Part shown: positions 33,626-44,826 of the stretch, in pieces
Position numbering within the stretch: the first letter of the stretch is position 1
Layout of the letters: each line of letters starts with the position of its first letter
Source: Clytia hemisphaerica
Lineage: Eukaryota; Cnidaria; Hydrozoa; Leptothecata; Clytiidae
Direction: 5' to 3'
DNA length: 64,000 nt
Assembly (NCBI GenBank): GCA_902728285.1
Contig: CACVBU010000805.1
Location: 97,364-161,363, forward strand
Notes under the pieces: model-generated
What the model saw: only the letters and a program-made list of their open reading frames with translations
Database searches by the model: none
Told to the model about the DNA's origin: nothing
Position numbers and translations under genes: made by a program

Positions 33626-33946
33626 TTGCTTAATTCATCAACCTCGACTTGTTTATACCTGACTCGATTTTTACATGTGCAGCAGTGTTGCTTACCTCAA
33701 AAAATGTACAAGCTTAATAAACGCTTAAAGAATTTTCAATCGAATGCCTTGAAGACTTTCAAAAAACGAACGTTTCCAAATTCATCTTTTACAATTAGAA
33801 ATAAGACTTGGTTATTTTCTTTATTAAGAATTGTTGCTATCTCGCATATGTTTCCTGTTACTGATAAAATTACCTATCAAATATCAAATCTTTCACATGG
33901 TGATGGTGTTATTGTCAACAATGTACTCAGTTTTTATGATTTATGA
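33626..33946 (+). CDS. ORF-A, copy 2 right arm (unknown)
   Basis: The cleanest version of ORF-A, from the basic MYKLNKRLKN region through WLFSLLRIVAI to a stop after SFYDL. No recognised domain. Confidence 0.35.
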   Translation: MLNSSTSTCLYLTRFLHVQQCCLPQKMYKLNKRLKNFQSNALKTFKKRTFPNSSFTIRNKTWLFSLLRIVAISHMFPVTDKITYQISNLSHGDGVIVNNVLSFYDL

Positions 33947-34321
33947 ATAATTAGATTAAGAAGCTCAGTGCTTTAATAGATAACCAGAAAATTATTTACC
34001 ACTTGGAACTTATTCTTTAGGTAGTGCTGGAGGTGTTGAATTTGACCCATGTGTTGCAATTTTAGTAACACTCATTGGTCAAATTCCGGTGTTTTCGGGT
34101 GTTTCCGATAGGGAAAATGACTTTAATGCTTTTGTAGATAACCAGAAAATTATTTACCACTTGAAACTTATTCTGTGGTGACACTCACTTTCTGTAAGGT
34201 GTCAATCACGTTCTGTCGTGTACTCACTTTCTGTAGTGTCACTCACTTTCTGTAGTGTCACTCACTTTCTGTAGTGTCACTCACTTTCTGTATGTGCCAG
34301 CTCTGTCATAAATCTACTACT

Positions 34322-34545
34322 AATAAGGTGTAGAAGAATGAAGAAGGGGTACAAAGCTGTAATAAGAATTGCCTGATTTGTAATAAGAAATATTTGCTGA
34401 GTCATCAAAAATCATCATCTTATCTCAGATCTGTAATAAGGTGTAGAAGAATGAAGAAGGGGTACAAAGTTGTAATAAGAATTGCCTGATTTGTTATAAG
34501 AAATTTTTGCTGAGTCATCAAAAATCGTCATCTTATCTTCGATTG
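34322..34545. repeat. Type-2 satellite stub, copy 2
   Basis: About two monomers, equivalent to 16454-16680. Confidence 0.85.
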
Positions 34546-34935
34546 TAACAAGACTATTTTCGAACTTCATATGAAAACTTCATATGAAAACCTGTAACAA
34601 GGTGTATTAGGTAGTATCAAAGTGTATCAAGATGTAACACATTGACTAAAACCTGTAACAGGAATGTTGATATCCCACATTTTTGATCTTGATATTAATT
34701 AGTAGAAACCTAGACTTGAATAAAATTGACATTCACATTTCTTGAAATTGTAAAGCTTCTTATCGTAATTGGTATTATATATATATATATTCCACAAGCT
34801 AATGAACTAAGTAAATTTTCTCTACAACATATTTTTGAATATAAATATTTAGTTGTTAGGTATTAATACAATACAAACCCAAATTTCTCAAATGCAAAGG
34901 CATATAGATAAACTCGACAAAGAATTCTCATCATA
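34546..34935. other. Spacer, copy 2
   Basis: Nearly identical to 16681-17066; AT-rich with a (ta)n run at about 34777; no gene called. Confidence 0.45.
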
Positions 34936-35298
34936 TCATGCCTTGAAATTTTTGATAAATGTGTCTATTATTTTATCATCTTTGATACTGATCAAGTTTT
35001 TGCTTTCCTCTTTCTTTTTAATTTTGCTATTTTTAGGACTTTCAACTCTCAGCTTTTCTTGAAATTGTTCTGTTTGGGAAGATTCAGATTTGCTCTCATC
35101 TCCAGATAGCATGCACATGCCTTCCCTCTTGGAGCGCTTCAAAGTTGGTTTAGTTTGTTTCTTTGTTCTCTTTGGAGGTTGACCAGAATTGAAAGCCTCA
35201 AAATCAAACTCCTCAGATTCTTCAGAAGATGACATCAATTTGAATTCGTAAGAAAGTCTTTTAGGTCCCGTGTAATTGTTGATCTTATTTTTTGACAT
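34936..35298 (-). CDS. Small charged nuclear-type ORF, copy 2 (120 aa)
   Basis: Same 120-aa product as 17067-17429 with no change in the protein: acidic Ser/Glu stretch, basic NLS-like clusters, Lys/Glu tail. Downstream of the recombinase on the same strand. Confidence 0.5.
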   Translation of the reverse strand: MSKNKINNYTGPKRLSYEFKLMSSSEESEEFDFEAFNSGQPPKRTKKQTKPTLKRSKREGMCMLSGDESKSESSQTEQFQEKLRVESPKNSKIKKKEESKNLISIKDDKIIDTFIKNFKA

Positions 35299-35422
35299 TT
35301 TTCAGTTATCTTAAAAATTGAAACAAGATTATTTAGAAAGCTGCTCAAGATAAAAGTAAAATTGAATAGAAATGAATGAAATATCATAATACATTTTAAC
35401 ACATTTGATATAATATTTACAA

Positions 35423-37664
35423 TTATTTATTATCATTAAAAAGCTTTCTAAAGCAAGCACTATCAGCTCTAACCCTCAAAGAATCTCTACTTCTAGTTTC
35501 ATGAAACTTTAAGTTAGGGTCTTTCAAAATTATAGCCCATGATTTACGACCGTATTTTTCGATGCCCTGCTTTAAACAATGATCTTCTGCACTAGTGAAT
35601 TTCACATTTTTAGGTTGTTTTCTGTTAGTTTGTTGTCGAGCAGCCTCCTTTTTGATAACAATATTGTCATTTGGTATATTTAAGATGCTGACTTCCTGTA
35701 CATCAGCCACGGCTGGAGTGTTATTAGTAGGAAAAGTTTCTGTGATGACCATATCTGTCGATTCGTTTAGTGATTCACTCACTGGTTGGTATGGATCGGT
35801 ATCAACTTCCATATGGCTTGATGAGCAAGAAGCACTCGAAATCGAATTTTGAGCGTTAGGTTTCATACCTTCTATTATGCGTCGACTATGACTCAATACG
35901 TCGTTATCGAAAGAACAAGATATATTATTAAACATTTCAACAAGGTTTTTGTTGCCGTCAGACCTTGCGTCCTTTGTCATCTTTTCCATACATTTACGTC
36001 CCTCTACTGCAACGATCCTCGATTGAGTCTTCTTGTAGTGTATTTTAGCTACAGTAGAGCTGTGCTTTTGATCTTCGGTGATATAATGTTGCTCTTCCAA
36101 GTTAAGCCTTTCGCTGCTTTCCGTTTCGACTATTTGCCTATAACGAGTTGGGTTGATGTGCTTGCCAATGGCTTCATGAACGAGGATCGTCATAGCTGAA
36201 GTCAAGGATTGAAATTGAGTTCCATTTGTTGAGAGTAGAAGGAAGTCGCATTGTGGATTGAGACGAGGTCGGATGTACTCTAAGTACAAATCAATAATCT
36301 CTATCGTATCGTCTGATAATATCAAAGTGTCGAAGATATACCTTAAAACAATAAACATGCATTGTTATTATATTATACTATTAATAAAACAGTTTAAATA
36401 TCATAACAAAATAATAATTATCATATGATAGATGTGATTTAAATGAGAATTAAACTTTGATTTAAAGATACAGTAAGTGATATAAAATGTATGGTATCAT
36501 TTATTAGATCAAAAATCATCGTTTCTTAAAATTAGGATATCAAGCAGAAAGGGTAGACTTTGTCTTAATCTAATACAAATTCTTTAGAACCATAATCATA
36601 CCTTGATGCTGTTTTGAACTCTCTTTGATCGACAAATCCACCATTATTTCTTGCTTTGTTAACCATTTCAACCGTGAGAAACTGGTACGTCATAGGTCTT
36701 GAGCATTTAACTCGGAGGAAAAGCAAAGTTGTGATGAATCGAATACAGAAGACCAATTCACCTTTCGTTAGAAATCTTGCTTCGTGGCTTTCAGAACACT
36801 TTTCAATTATCTTTTTGAACTGTTTCATGTGGAAAGGTATGACCACTTCCATTTCCTCCAACGTTGCCCAGCTGTTTCTGGCGATAAGGGTTTCCAAGTC
36901 GAGGTTTCGATTACAGTCTAAGTTCTTTTTCTTTCGAAGGTTTTCATTTGCTCGCCTGAGATAAACTTCCACAACTGTGAAGCAACGAAGAGTATTGTCA
37001 GAAACTCCATTTGCTTTTCGAAAATCAATGAAATCTGTAATACACTTTACGTAGTTTACAGCACCGGAGGGACCAACTTTCCATTCTTCTTCTATCACTT
37101 TTAGAAACGATATGAAAATTGAAGCAGATGACAAACAACAGTCAACAAATTCGTTAGTTAGGTCAATGTCATTTTCATTGTTACCCATGGCATGCATAAA
37201 ATATTTCATAGCTCGTTTGCCAATCTGTCTAGCCTCCTTATTGCTTTTTCCACCTCCACAAGATGTTCCAAGCCAAGTTAAAAGTCTCTTCCAATTCCTT
37301 CATCCAATGAAAAAGACGGCTTACCGGCAGTAGATGCTCTCTTTGGTGCAACAGGAAAGTCAGTCATGTCCTCACGTTTAACTTCAGGCTGCTCGTCAAA
37401 GTAATAGTACCAAGGATGTTTAGTGTTGATATGCTTTCTCAACCCTCTGCAACTTTTGAAGTCACCATGTAAACATAGCTTTATAGGACACGTGTAAAGG
37501 TCCCGCTGGTTTGGTCGGAGTTTTAGCGTTCTTTTACCATGTGCAGCTCCCACTAAGCTCTTCCAGTTGACCTGGAGTCGCCTTGGGCGACGCATTATGA
37601 ATGACCTGATTTGAGAAGAGCCTTTTATGTTTTTTCTTGTCAAATCTTTACAAGGGGGTTTCAT
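35423..37664 (-). pseudogene. Tyrosine recombinase, copy 2 (single-base frameshift)
   Basis: Exon 1 starts at the ATG at 37664 (MKPPCKD) and runs to 36602; exon 2 is 36341-35423. Domains are as in copy 1: C2H2 finger, core-binding region, R and K, intron, HINPTRYRQ, KIHYKK, Myb/SANT-like tail. A one-base loss in an A run near 37280 (gttaaaagtc versus gttaaaaagtc in copy 1) breaks the frame between the finger and the core-binding domain. Exon 2 is unchanged. Because each copy carries a different single lesion, the ancestor was intact very recently, or one lesion is an assembly error. Confidence 0.8.
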
Positions 37665-37679
37665 TTTACTTTTTATTTG

Positions 37680-38198
37680 TTCGAATTAAAGAATAGAATT
37701 GTTCAATTGACCCCCGTTAGCTAAACGACCAATATATTCCCACCGTTAGCAAACTTGTTCTCCAATAGGGAGAGGAAAATCATACGTCTAGGGAATATAA
37801 AAACTTGACATTAGTCATTATTTCGTTCCCGCAATAGAAAGTTAATAAGGAACTCAATATTCTATTATTAAAAATACATTAGTGTACAAATTGTTCCTTG
37901 TTATAAAATTGAAGAAAGAACAAATTTGCTCCTTAGCGAAAGTATACATCTTATTCTTTTGTAAGAGAACAAATTATCTGTCAACACAAAAAGAACAAAT
38001 AATTCATCCTATAAAGGAACAAAGGAACAATTGAAACACAATTTTGAGATTGGAGTCTAAACCATTCCTTATTGAACAGTTTATTCCTTTATGAAAAACA
38101 ACACAGAACAAAGAGATCCTTAGGGATCAAAGAGTTCTTCAGATAAAGGTTCCTTGCGAGTTCCTTAAATACAAGAACAGACCAGAAATTAACTACAG
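37680..38198. promoter_or_regulatory. Right-terminal region, copy 2
   Basis: Equivalent to 19790-20329, with the same cluster of gaaca/tgttcc motifs and very few differences (for example cgttagctaaac versus cgtaagctaaac). Confidence 0.45.
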
Positions 38199-38205
38199 TA
38201 AGGTA
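38196..38205. other. Right attachment junction (cag-TAAG-gta)
   Basis: The element end (aactacag) and TAAG core are followed by target sequence ggtatatacgatgg. Joined conceptually with the left flank (cttcccTTAAG) this gives the CCTTAAGG palindrome seen intact at 1691-1698. Confidence 0.75.
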
Positions 38206-38420
38206 TATACGATGGCCCACAACTGCCACGGCTAAAAAAGAAAAGCTACGTCAAAAAAAAAATTTCATGGCAAAAAAAGAAAAATCACGGCAAAACGAGT
38301 ACTTTTGACAACTAAAAAAGAAAACCTACGGCGATCAGAAAAATGTCACGGCAAATAGAAAAGTTCACGGCAAAAAGAAAAAACGATCACGACAAAAAGA
38401 AAATGGGCCAGCGGAAGAAT
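38203..38420. repeat. Right remainder of the interrupted foldback repeat
   Basis: 'gatggcccacaactgccacg' (38211-38230) is the reverse complement of 'cgtggcagttgtgggcca' at 1629-1646 (one extra base there). Many 'cacggcaaaa' and 'aaaaagaaaa' units follow. Confidence 0.65.
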
Positions 38421-38436
38421 TCTGTCAGTAGGGTAC

Positions 38437-38649
38437 TTGCAGGGGCTTGCTACCTCAACCAGCTGTTACCTTGCAGCTGTACCGAACAAAGTTTTTCATC
38501 TCTTTGGAGATTTTTTTTGGGACATTTTTTTACCAAAGTATGAAGAAATTTCAAAGAAATATGCCATGCTAAATGAGTGTAAATTGTACCTAAACGAATT
38601 CCAATCGGAAAAAAAGCTTCGTTTCAATTGGGATAAAAAAGCAAGGTGA
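38437..38649 (+). other. Possible isolated exon
   Basis: A 70-codon open frame ends in a lysine-rich, protein-like stretch (PKYEEISKKYAMLNECKLY...). A T-rich tract and ag at 38537-38538 could be an acceptor, and 'gcaag/gtgatt' at about 38646 a donor, giving a 108-nt exon. There is no partner exon nearby on the plus strand. Low confidence; it could equally be a transposon fragment. Confidence 0.2.
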
Positions 38650-38764
38650 TTATTTATTCATGCAAACTGAAAATTAAGATATTAAAGACATAGTGCTTTT
38701 TTACATTCCTGACAAACACCAAAAATAAGCCAAGATAGGTCATTCTCACTGGAAGTATAAACTT

Positions 38765-38835
38765 TAGCTCCTACCGTGAAATCGGGTATTTAGCATCTGT
38801 GGAGAGAAACTTATATAGCCATCAAATGCCTCACC
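38765..38835. repeat. Partial MITE, 'taccgtgagatcggg' family
   Basis: 'taccgtgaaatcgggtattt', then 'tgtggagag' and 'atagccatcaaatg', parallels one arm of the foldback element at 44640-44807. Confidence 0.5.
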
Positions 38836-38879
38836 AATCAAAGCAGCAAAATTTATAAAATTGCTAAATAATCGATTCT

Positions 38880-41030
38880 CAAACTAAGTGGTTGTATAAT
38901 TTTAGAGCTCCCCCATTATGGTGGAGAGCGACCCTTTTTGGTGGAAATACAGATGACTGCTCTCCCTCATAGGGCTCAAAACGCTGATTAGTCGATTTTC
39001 AAACTAAGTGGTTGTATAATTTTAGAGCTTTTCCATTGTGGTGGAGAGCGACCATTTTTGGTGGAAATGATACTTAGGAATAGTGGCTAACATATTTTGA
39101 AGTTTAAAAGTGCAACAGATGACTGTTCTCCCTCATAGGGCTCAAAACGCTAATTAGTCGATTTTCAAACTAAGTGGTTGTATAATTTTGGAGCTCCCCT
39201 ATTGCGGTGGAGAGCGACTATTTTTGGTGGAAATAATACTTAGGAATAGTGGCTAACATATTTTGAAGTTTAGAAGTGCAACAGATGTCTGCTCTCCCTC
39301 GTAGGGCTCAAAACGCTAATTAGTCCTCAAAACGCTAATTAGTCGATTTTCAAACTAAGTGGTTGTATAATTTTAGAGCTTTCCCATTGTGGTGGAGAGC
39401 GACCATTTTTGATGGAAATGATACTTAGGAATAGTGGCTAACATATTTTGAAGTTTAGAAGTGCAACAGATGACTGCTCTCCCTCATAGGGCTCAAAACG
39501 CTAATTAGTCGATTTTCAAACTTAGTGGTTGTATAATTTTAAAGCTTTCCCATTGTGCTGGAGAGCGACCATTTTTGGTGGAAATCATTTTTAATGGAAA
39601 TGATACTTAGAAATAGTGGCTAACATATTTTGAAGTTTAGAAGTGCAAAAGATGACTGCTCTCCCTCATAGGGCTCAAAACGCTAATTAGTCGATTTTCA
39701 AACTAAGTGGTTGTATAATTTTAGAGCTCCCCCATTGCGGTGGAGAGCGACCATTTTTAATGGAAATGATACTTAGGAATAGTGGCTAACATATTTTGAA
39801 GTTTAGAAGTGCAAAAGATGACTGCTCTCCCTCATAGGGCTCAAAACGCTAATTAGTCGATTTTCAAACTAAGTGATTGTATAATTTTAGAGCTCCCCCA
39901 TTGCGGTGGAGAGCGACCATTTTTGGTGGAAATAATACTTAGGAATAGTGGCTAACATATTTTGAAGTTTAGAAGTGCAACAGATGACTGCTCTCCCTCG
40001 TAGGGCTCAAAACGCTAATTAGTCCTCAAAACGCTAATTAGTCGATTTTCAAACTAAGTGGTTGTATAATTTTAGAGCTTTCCCATTGTGGTGGAGAGCG
40101 ACCATTTTTGATGGAAATGATACTTAGGAATAGTGGCTAACATATTTTGAAGTTTAGAAGTGCAACATATGACTGTTCTCCCTCATAGGGCTCAAAACGC
40201 TAATTAGTCGATTTTCAAACTAAGTGGTTGTATAATTTTAGAGCTTTCCCATTGTGCTGGAGAGCGACCATTTTTGGTGGAAATAATACTTAGGAATAGT
40301 GGCTAACATATTTTGAAGTTTAGAAGTGCAACAGATGACTGTTCTCCCTCATAGGGCTCAAAACGCTAATTAGTCGATTTTCAAACTAAGTGGTTGTATA
40401 ATTTTAGAGCTTTCCCATTGTGGTGGAGAGCGACCATTTTTAATGGAAATGATACTTAGGAATAGTGGCTAACATATTTTGAAGTTTAGAAGTGCAAAAG
40501 ATGACTGCTCTCCCTCATAGGGCTCAAAACGCTAATTAGTCGATTTTCAAACTAAGTGGTTGTATAATTTTAGAGCTCCCCCATTGCGGTGGAGAGCGAC
40601 CATTTTTGGTGGAAATAATACTTAGGAATAGTGGCTAACATATTTTGAAGTTTAGAAGTGCAACAGATGACTGCTCTCCCTCGTAGGGCTCAAAACGCTA
40701 ATTAGTCCTCAAAACGCTAATTAGTCGATTTTCAAACTAAGTGGTTGTATAATTTTAGAGCTTTCCCATTGTGGTGGAGAGCGACCATTTTTGGTGGAAA
40801 TAATACTTAGGAATAGTGGCTAGCATATTTTGAAGTTTAGAAGTGCAACAGATGACTGATCTCCCTAATAGGGCTGAAAACGCTAATTAGTCGATTTTCA
40901 AACTAAGTGTTTGTATAATTTTAGAGCTTTCCCATTGTGGTGGAGAGCGACCATTTTTGGTGGAAATGCTACTTAGGAATAGTGGCTAACATATTTTGAA
41001 GTTTAGATGCAACAGATGTCTTTTCTCCTT
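38880..41030. repeat. 166-bp satellite array
   Basis: About 12 monomers marked by 'cttaggaatagtggctaac', 'tcgattttcaaactaagtg' and 'ggtggagagcgaccatttt'. Spacing is about 166 bp, with about 183 bp where an extra 'ctcaaaacgctaattagtc' is duplicated (39319, 40018, 40696). The regular recurrence of this longer variant suggests a higher-order unit of about four monomers. Confidence 0.88.
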
Positions 41031-42177
41031 TGCAGAGGAAAAAGTCGAATATCAAACTGAATTTCGAATATCAAACTGAATATCAAACTGAATATCAAAC
41101 CAACTTATTTTTAATACCAAAATTACATGGAATTGAAATATCATATTTACCAAATTTACAGAGAATGTAAATATCATATTTCCTATGAAATTGTAAATGT
41201 GGTAAGATGACATCCCGGATATTTACATGGAATGGAAATATTATATCTACCAAATTTACAGAGAATTAAAATATCATATCTACCAAATTTACAGGGAATG
41301 GAAATATCATATTTCCCGTGAAATTGTAAAGGTGTTAAGATCTGGTAAGATGACAATCTTGTAAAAAGTCCATATTACAAAAACTACACAGAAAGGAATT
41401 TTAATTTATAATCAATTTTAAACGACTCCCAAAAAATGGAAAACAAATAGGTACTATGGAGTTTAGAAAACACAGAATGAGGGTCTAATAATAAAGTATT
41501 CTATTTCATGAAAATACACTTTTCTTTTTTAAGGTAATAACAGTTTTAAAACATATTGCAGTATTTATATATCTACTCTCTTTAAAAAGATAAAATAAAA
41601 TGAAAACATATAAAATATAAACTTGTCTTAGACCAATCACACCAAAACGTTTCAAAATGGCACCTTGAAATAAATCAAATAGCTAAAATGTAATAACCTT
41701 ATAGAAATTAAGTTTTAGTCTTGCTAAATTTTCATACCTGCTAAGCCCAGCTGATATTAATTGCTTGTAAATGCAATGTTACTTGGACCGCAAAAATTAG
41801 TTCCGATAATGTAAAGGACTGTTCATGTAGTCCATATGAACATTATGTGAATTTTCGGTTTTCTGCTGTGTAAATAAACTAGTACATAGCTTACACTAAC
41901 ATGCCACCGCAGCAATATAATATTTAAAGAATTCTATAATAAATTGTATAATCATAACAATGTCAATTGCAAGATTATAAGAAATGCATGGGGACAAAAA
42001 AATAGTAAGTAACTACACGTTTGGTTAAACGAAGAAATAAAAGATTTTCTTTTTTCCTGAAAACCATATCAGAGTAATTAGACTACTCGAGTACCTAATA
42101 AACGTACAGTAGCGAATAAACGTACAGGGTCGAAAATGGAGGCATGCAAACCTAATTGAAGGATCTTTTCAATGAGG
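41031..42177. other. AT-rich, short repeats, no gene
   Basis: 41040-41340 has repeated 'gaaatatcatat' and 'accaaatttacag' motifs. The remainder to 42177 shows no convincing coding sequence. Confidence 0.5.
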
Positions 42178-43378
42178 TTAGGGGGTAAATATTGGGTAAT
42201 TTGCTTTCTTTTGACGAGTAGAACAAACCTCAAATGTCAAAGATGGATATTTATCATTAGAAACAAAAGTATTATATTTTTTATGTTCTTCTTTTCGTTT
42301 TGATTTTTTTACCCTTTTGTCAATTTTTTTGAACATATCATCAAGTTTGCTTTTTTTATTGCTTTGATCGCAAAGACCTGCATAACTGGTTATATTTCGT
42401 TTTCGGCTAGGATATTCTTTTTTGGTCTCAATATTCTCACTGACTTTCGTTGAAGCGTCAGCTTTTTTGTCATTAGTTTTAGCTGATTGAAGAATATCAG
42501 TATCAATTGCAAAATCAATTTCTTCTGAATTAAGTTTTTTGTAAAAAGCAAAGAACCATCCTCCTGTATTTTCTGCGAACAATTCATTTATATTTTGATA
42601 TAATATTTTGTCAGGATTTAAATCATCAATGTAAACCCATTTGTTTTCAATAAAAATTGCACACGCAAAATGGAAACCGCAACTCCTTACAATGGCATGT
42701 AATTTATAGTTAATTTCTTTCACTGAAATCTGCTCAAAAAATCTGCAATTGTTTAGGCATAATGGAGTGGAAAATTCTATCAAGAGAAAACTTGGAAGAT
42801 CAAAAGCTTGAACCTATATTGACAGAGCAAGTATCGCAATTTATTACTGAACTTGGATTAAGAAGAGAATTCAATACACAGTTTGGCCATGAACTTGCAT
42901 CAATCATTATCTCTGGATACATAATTTCTGAAAGGATACTAACAATGTTACCTGTTTCTCTACGTTCTTTTTCACAACCGCAACTATTACATGTACCTTG
43001 AATTACGGAGCTCACTTCAAAAACATGTTTCTCTCTTTCTGATAAGTTCTTGAAAATGTTACTTCCAAAAATCTCTTGAAACTCTGCGTCACTATTTCTT
43101 TTTGTAAACGTACTACAATTTTCAATGATCCTTGACCATAATGGTTCTCTAATTTCATCCAGCAGTCGAAAAGCATTACTTTTAACATCGTCATTTTCAA
43201 ATGGAATTTCCATTGATCCACTTATTTGAAGCAAATTAAAAAAGTCACTTGATTCTTCAAATGATATTTTGGCTTTTATTTCTGGGAGAAACAAGCGATA
43301 ACAAATTTCAAGAAAACAGTCAACAGCACAAGAAAAAGTACGTCCACCAGTTGATCTGCTAGAATTTCGGAACTGCAT
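42178..43378 (-). pseudogene. USP-like cysteine protease ORF, transposon-associated (frameshifted)
   Basis: Two minus frames: 43378-42800 (192 aa) and 42783-42178 (about 200 aa). The first has GGRTFSCAVDCFLEI, with the Cys expected of a USP/USPL1-type nucleophile box, then CNSCGCEKE and CDTCSV zinc-ligand-like pairs. The second frame, read just upstream of its first codon, continues with LPSFLLIEFS, then CGFHFACAIF and KWVYIDDL, which fit the His box and final Asp of USP folds. The frames meet at a run of four T (gcttttgatc), so a one-base indel accounts for the break. The lysine-rich C-terminus has NLS-like clusters. Ubiquitin/SUMO-type protease ORFs of this sort are known from large DNA transposons such as the KDZ group; assignment to a group is inference. 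No transposase is adjacent. Confidence 0.65.
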
Positions 43379-43491
43379 TGAATGTTGTGCAGTTCCGAAA
43401 TTCTAGCAGATCAACTGGTGGACGTACTTTTTCTTGTGCTGTTGACTGTTTTCTTGAAATTTGTTATCGCTTGTTTCTCCCAGAAATAAAA
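43274..43491. repeat. Palindrome made of the protease gene's 5' end
   Basis: 43274-43377 and 43388-43491 are inverted copies of about 104 bp around a 10-bp centre. The duplicated piece contains the first codons of the protease ORF, including the catalytic-Cys region, in the opposite orientation. Confidence 0.85.
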
Positions 43492-44639
43492 TTAAAAAGT
43501 CCTCCTCTTCCATTTCTTTAACTTTAATTCCTTGTACTTTCAATCAGCTTGAGGTGCTTACTCAAACTGGGTTTGACAGTGTTTAACCCAACTGGAGGTG
43601 CTTACTCACAGCTGGCAGTTGACCGTGCTTCGATCAAACTGTTCGGCCAAAAAATTAGTCAATCTGAATGTCAAAGACAGGAGACAGATTGTATAATTTG
43701 ACTGTCAGCAAATTCACTGGTTTATATGTCAATTTTTGAAAAAAGTAATGCAATTTGACTGCAAGAGACCTTTAAATTAGAGAACCAAGTGCTTTTGAAA
43801 ATCCAACTGCTTTTGAAAATCCAACATGTCTGCCAAAAGCCAGAAACGTGACTTCACACTGATATTTACACAATACACTTGATCAATTTCCAAGAACCAA
43901 TCAGATTGCGGGTACTCAAACATGGCGGCGTTTAACGTAATTTGATTTGTCAATAAAATCTTAAGAGACCAATCAAATCACGCTATTTTCGCCTAATTAT
44001 TATAGAGATCAGTGATTTTTTACCGTCATTACATGGCGTTCTAAAAGCTGTAAAAGATCCTCTCAAAAAACATGAAAAAATGTCCGCCGCGCATGCCAAA
44101 AAAGAACCACTATATTAAAGCTAACCGGGCAACAAACTTTACGGAGCATAATATTAGCCGGAACATACAATACGAACAAACGCGCGCGCGCAAAAATTCG
44201 AGATTCCTGTCCAATATCCTTGCGTGAAGCTATGAAGGCCTCCTCACTCGCTGCGCTCGTTGCGGGGGCAATAACATACAAAGAAAATGAAACTAAAGTA
44301 AATAAACGTGAAAAAAATAAAAAAAATCTGAACAAAAAGATGTATACATAAAAGAAACACTTTTTAATACGAAAGATTTTGTTATAGAATAAAAAATTCT
44401 TATGGTCAAAGGGGTGATTAAAAAAATAAAAGCTAATCAAAACTGAAAATACAAAACGTAGTTTCTCAAAATTTCAAGAAAATCATGAAAATTATTTTAA
44501 AAAGCTCTCACTAGGGTTTCAAATTTTTATGACTTCGACAGAGTTAAAATATATAGTAGGGGCTTTGTAATAATAACACCAACAATAAAGGCTCTTGTCT
44601 TCTCTTTAAAGTTATATAAAGTTAAGAAAAGAAAATACT
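43492..44639. other. No gene recognised
   Basis: Imperfect repeats of 'gaggtgcttactca' at 43551 and 43604, and a GC-richer spot near 44170-44270 (cgcgcgcgcgc). Open frames here are short and unrecognised. Confidence 0.45.
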
Positions 44640-44807
44640 TACCGTGAGATCGGGTAACTTGCATCAGTGGAGGCTAACATACATGCATAGCCCTCAAATG
44701 AAAGACTTGGCTGGTCATTAAAATTTCTTGTCTTGACCAGACAGGTCATTCATTTGAGGGCTATGCATATTTGCCTCCACTGGTGCAAGTTACCTGATCT
44801 CACGGTA
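44640..44807. mobile_element. Foldback MITE (168 bp)
   Basis: Ends 'taccgtgagatcgggtaac' and 'gttacctgatctcacggta' are inverted, and the arms stay complementary through 'gcatagccctcaaatga'. TA-like ends. A related half is at 38765-38835. Confidence 0.8.
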
Positions 44808-44826
44808 TAAAATGTCTATCAGTTAC

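Larger units (their letters stand above)
31357..34321. repeat. Right arm of the long inverted repeat, copy 2
   Basis: Inverted partner of 28032-30993. Minisatellite 31720-32075, C2H2/acidic ORF, ORF-B, ORF-A, 19-bp repeats 34175-34300. Confidence 0.9.
20330..38198 (-). mobile_element. Giant tyrosine-recombinase element, copy 2 (about 17.9 kb)
   Basis: Same order and orientation as copy 1. It lacks the foldback insertion, has a longer type-1 array and a slightly longer type-2 array. Both C2H2/acidic ORFs are intact. Its recombinase starts at a proper ATG (37664) but has a one-base deletion near 37280. It ends at the TAAG core (38199-38202), after which the interrupted host repeat resumes. Confidence 0.85.

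Noticed and set aside
2190-38202. Segmental duplication caused by ordinary unequal crossing-over, or an assembly artefact
   Set aside because: Ordinary duplication does not explain TAAG at all three junctions plus an intact target palindrome; an assembly artefact is less likely given the copy-specific insertion and array lengths, though reads are needed.
44063-44440. 125-aa minus ORF with Phe-rich start
   Set aside because: The composition follows the local AT-rich sequence and no domain or splice context is visible.
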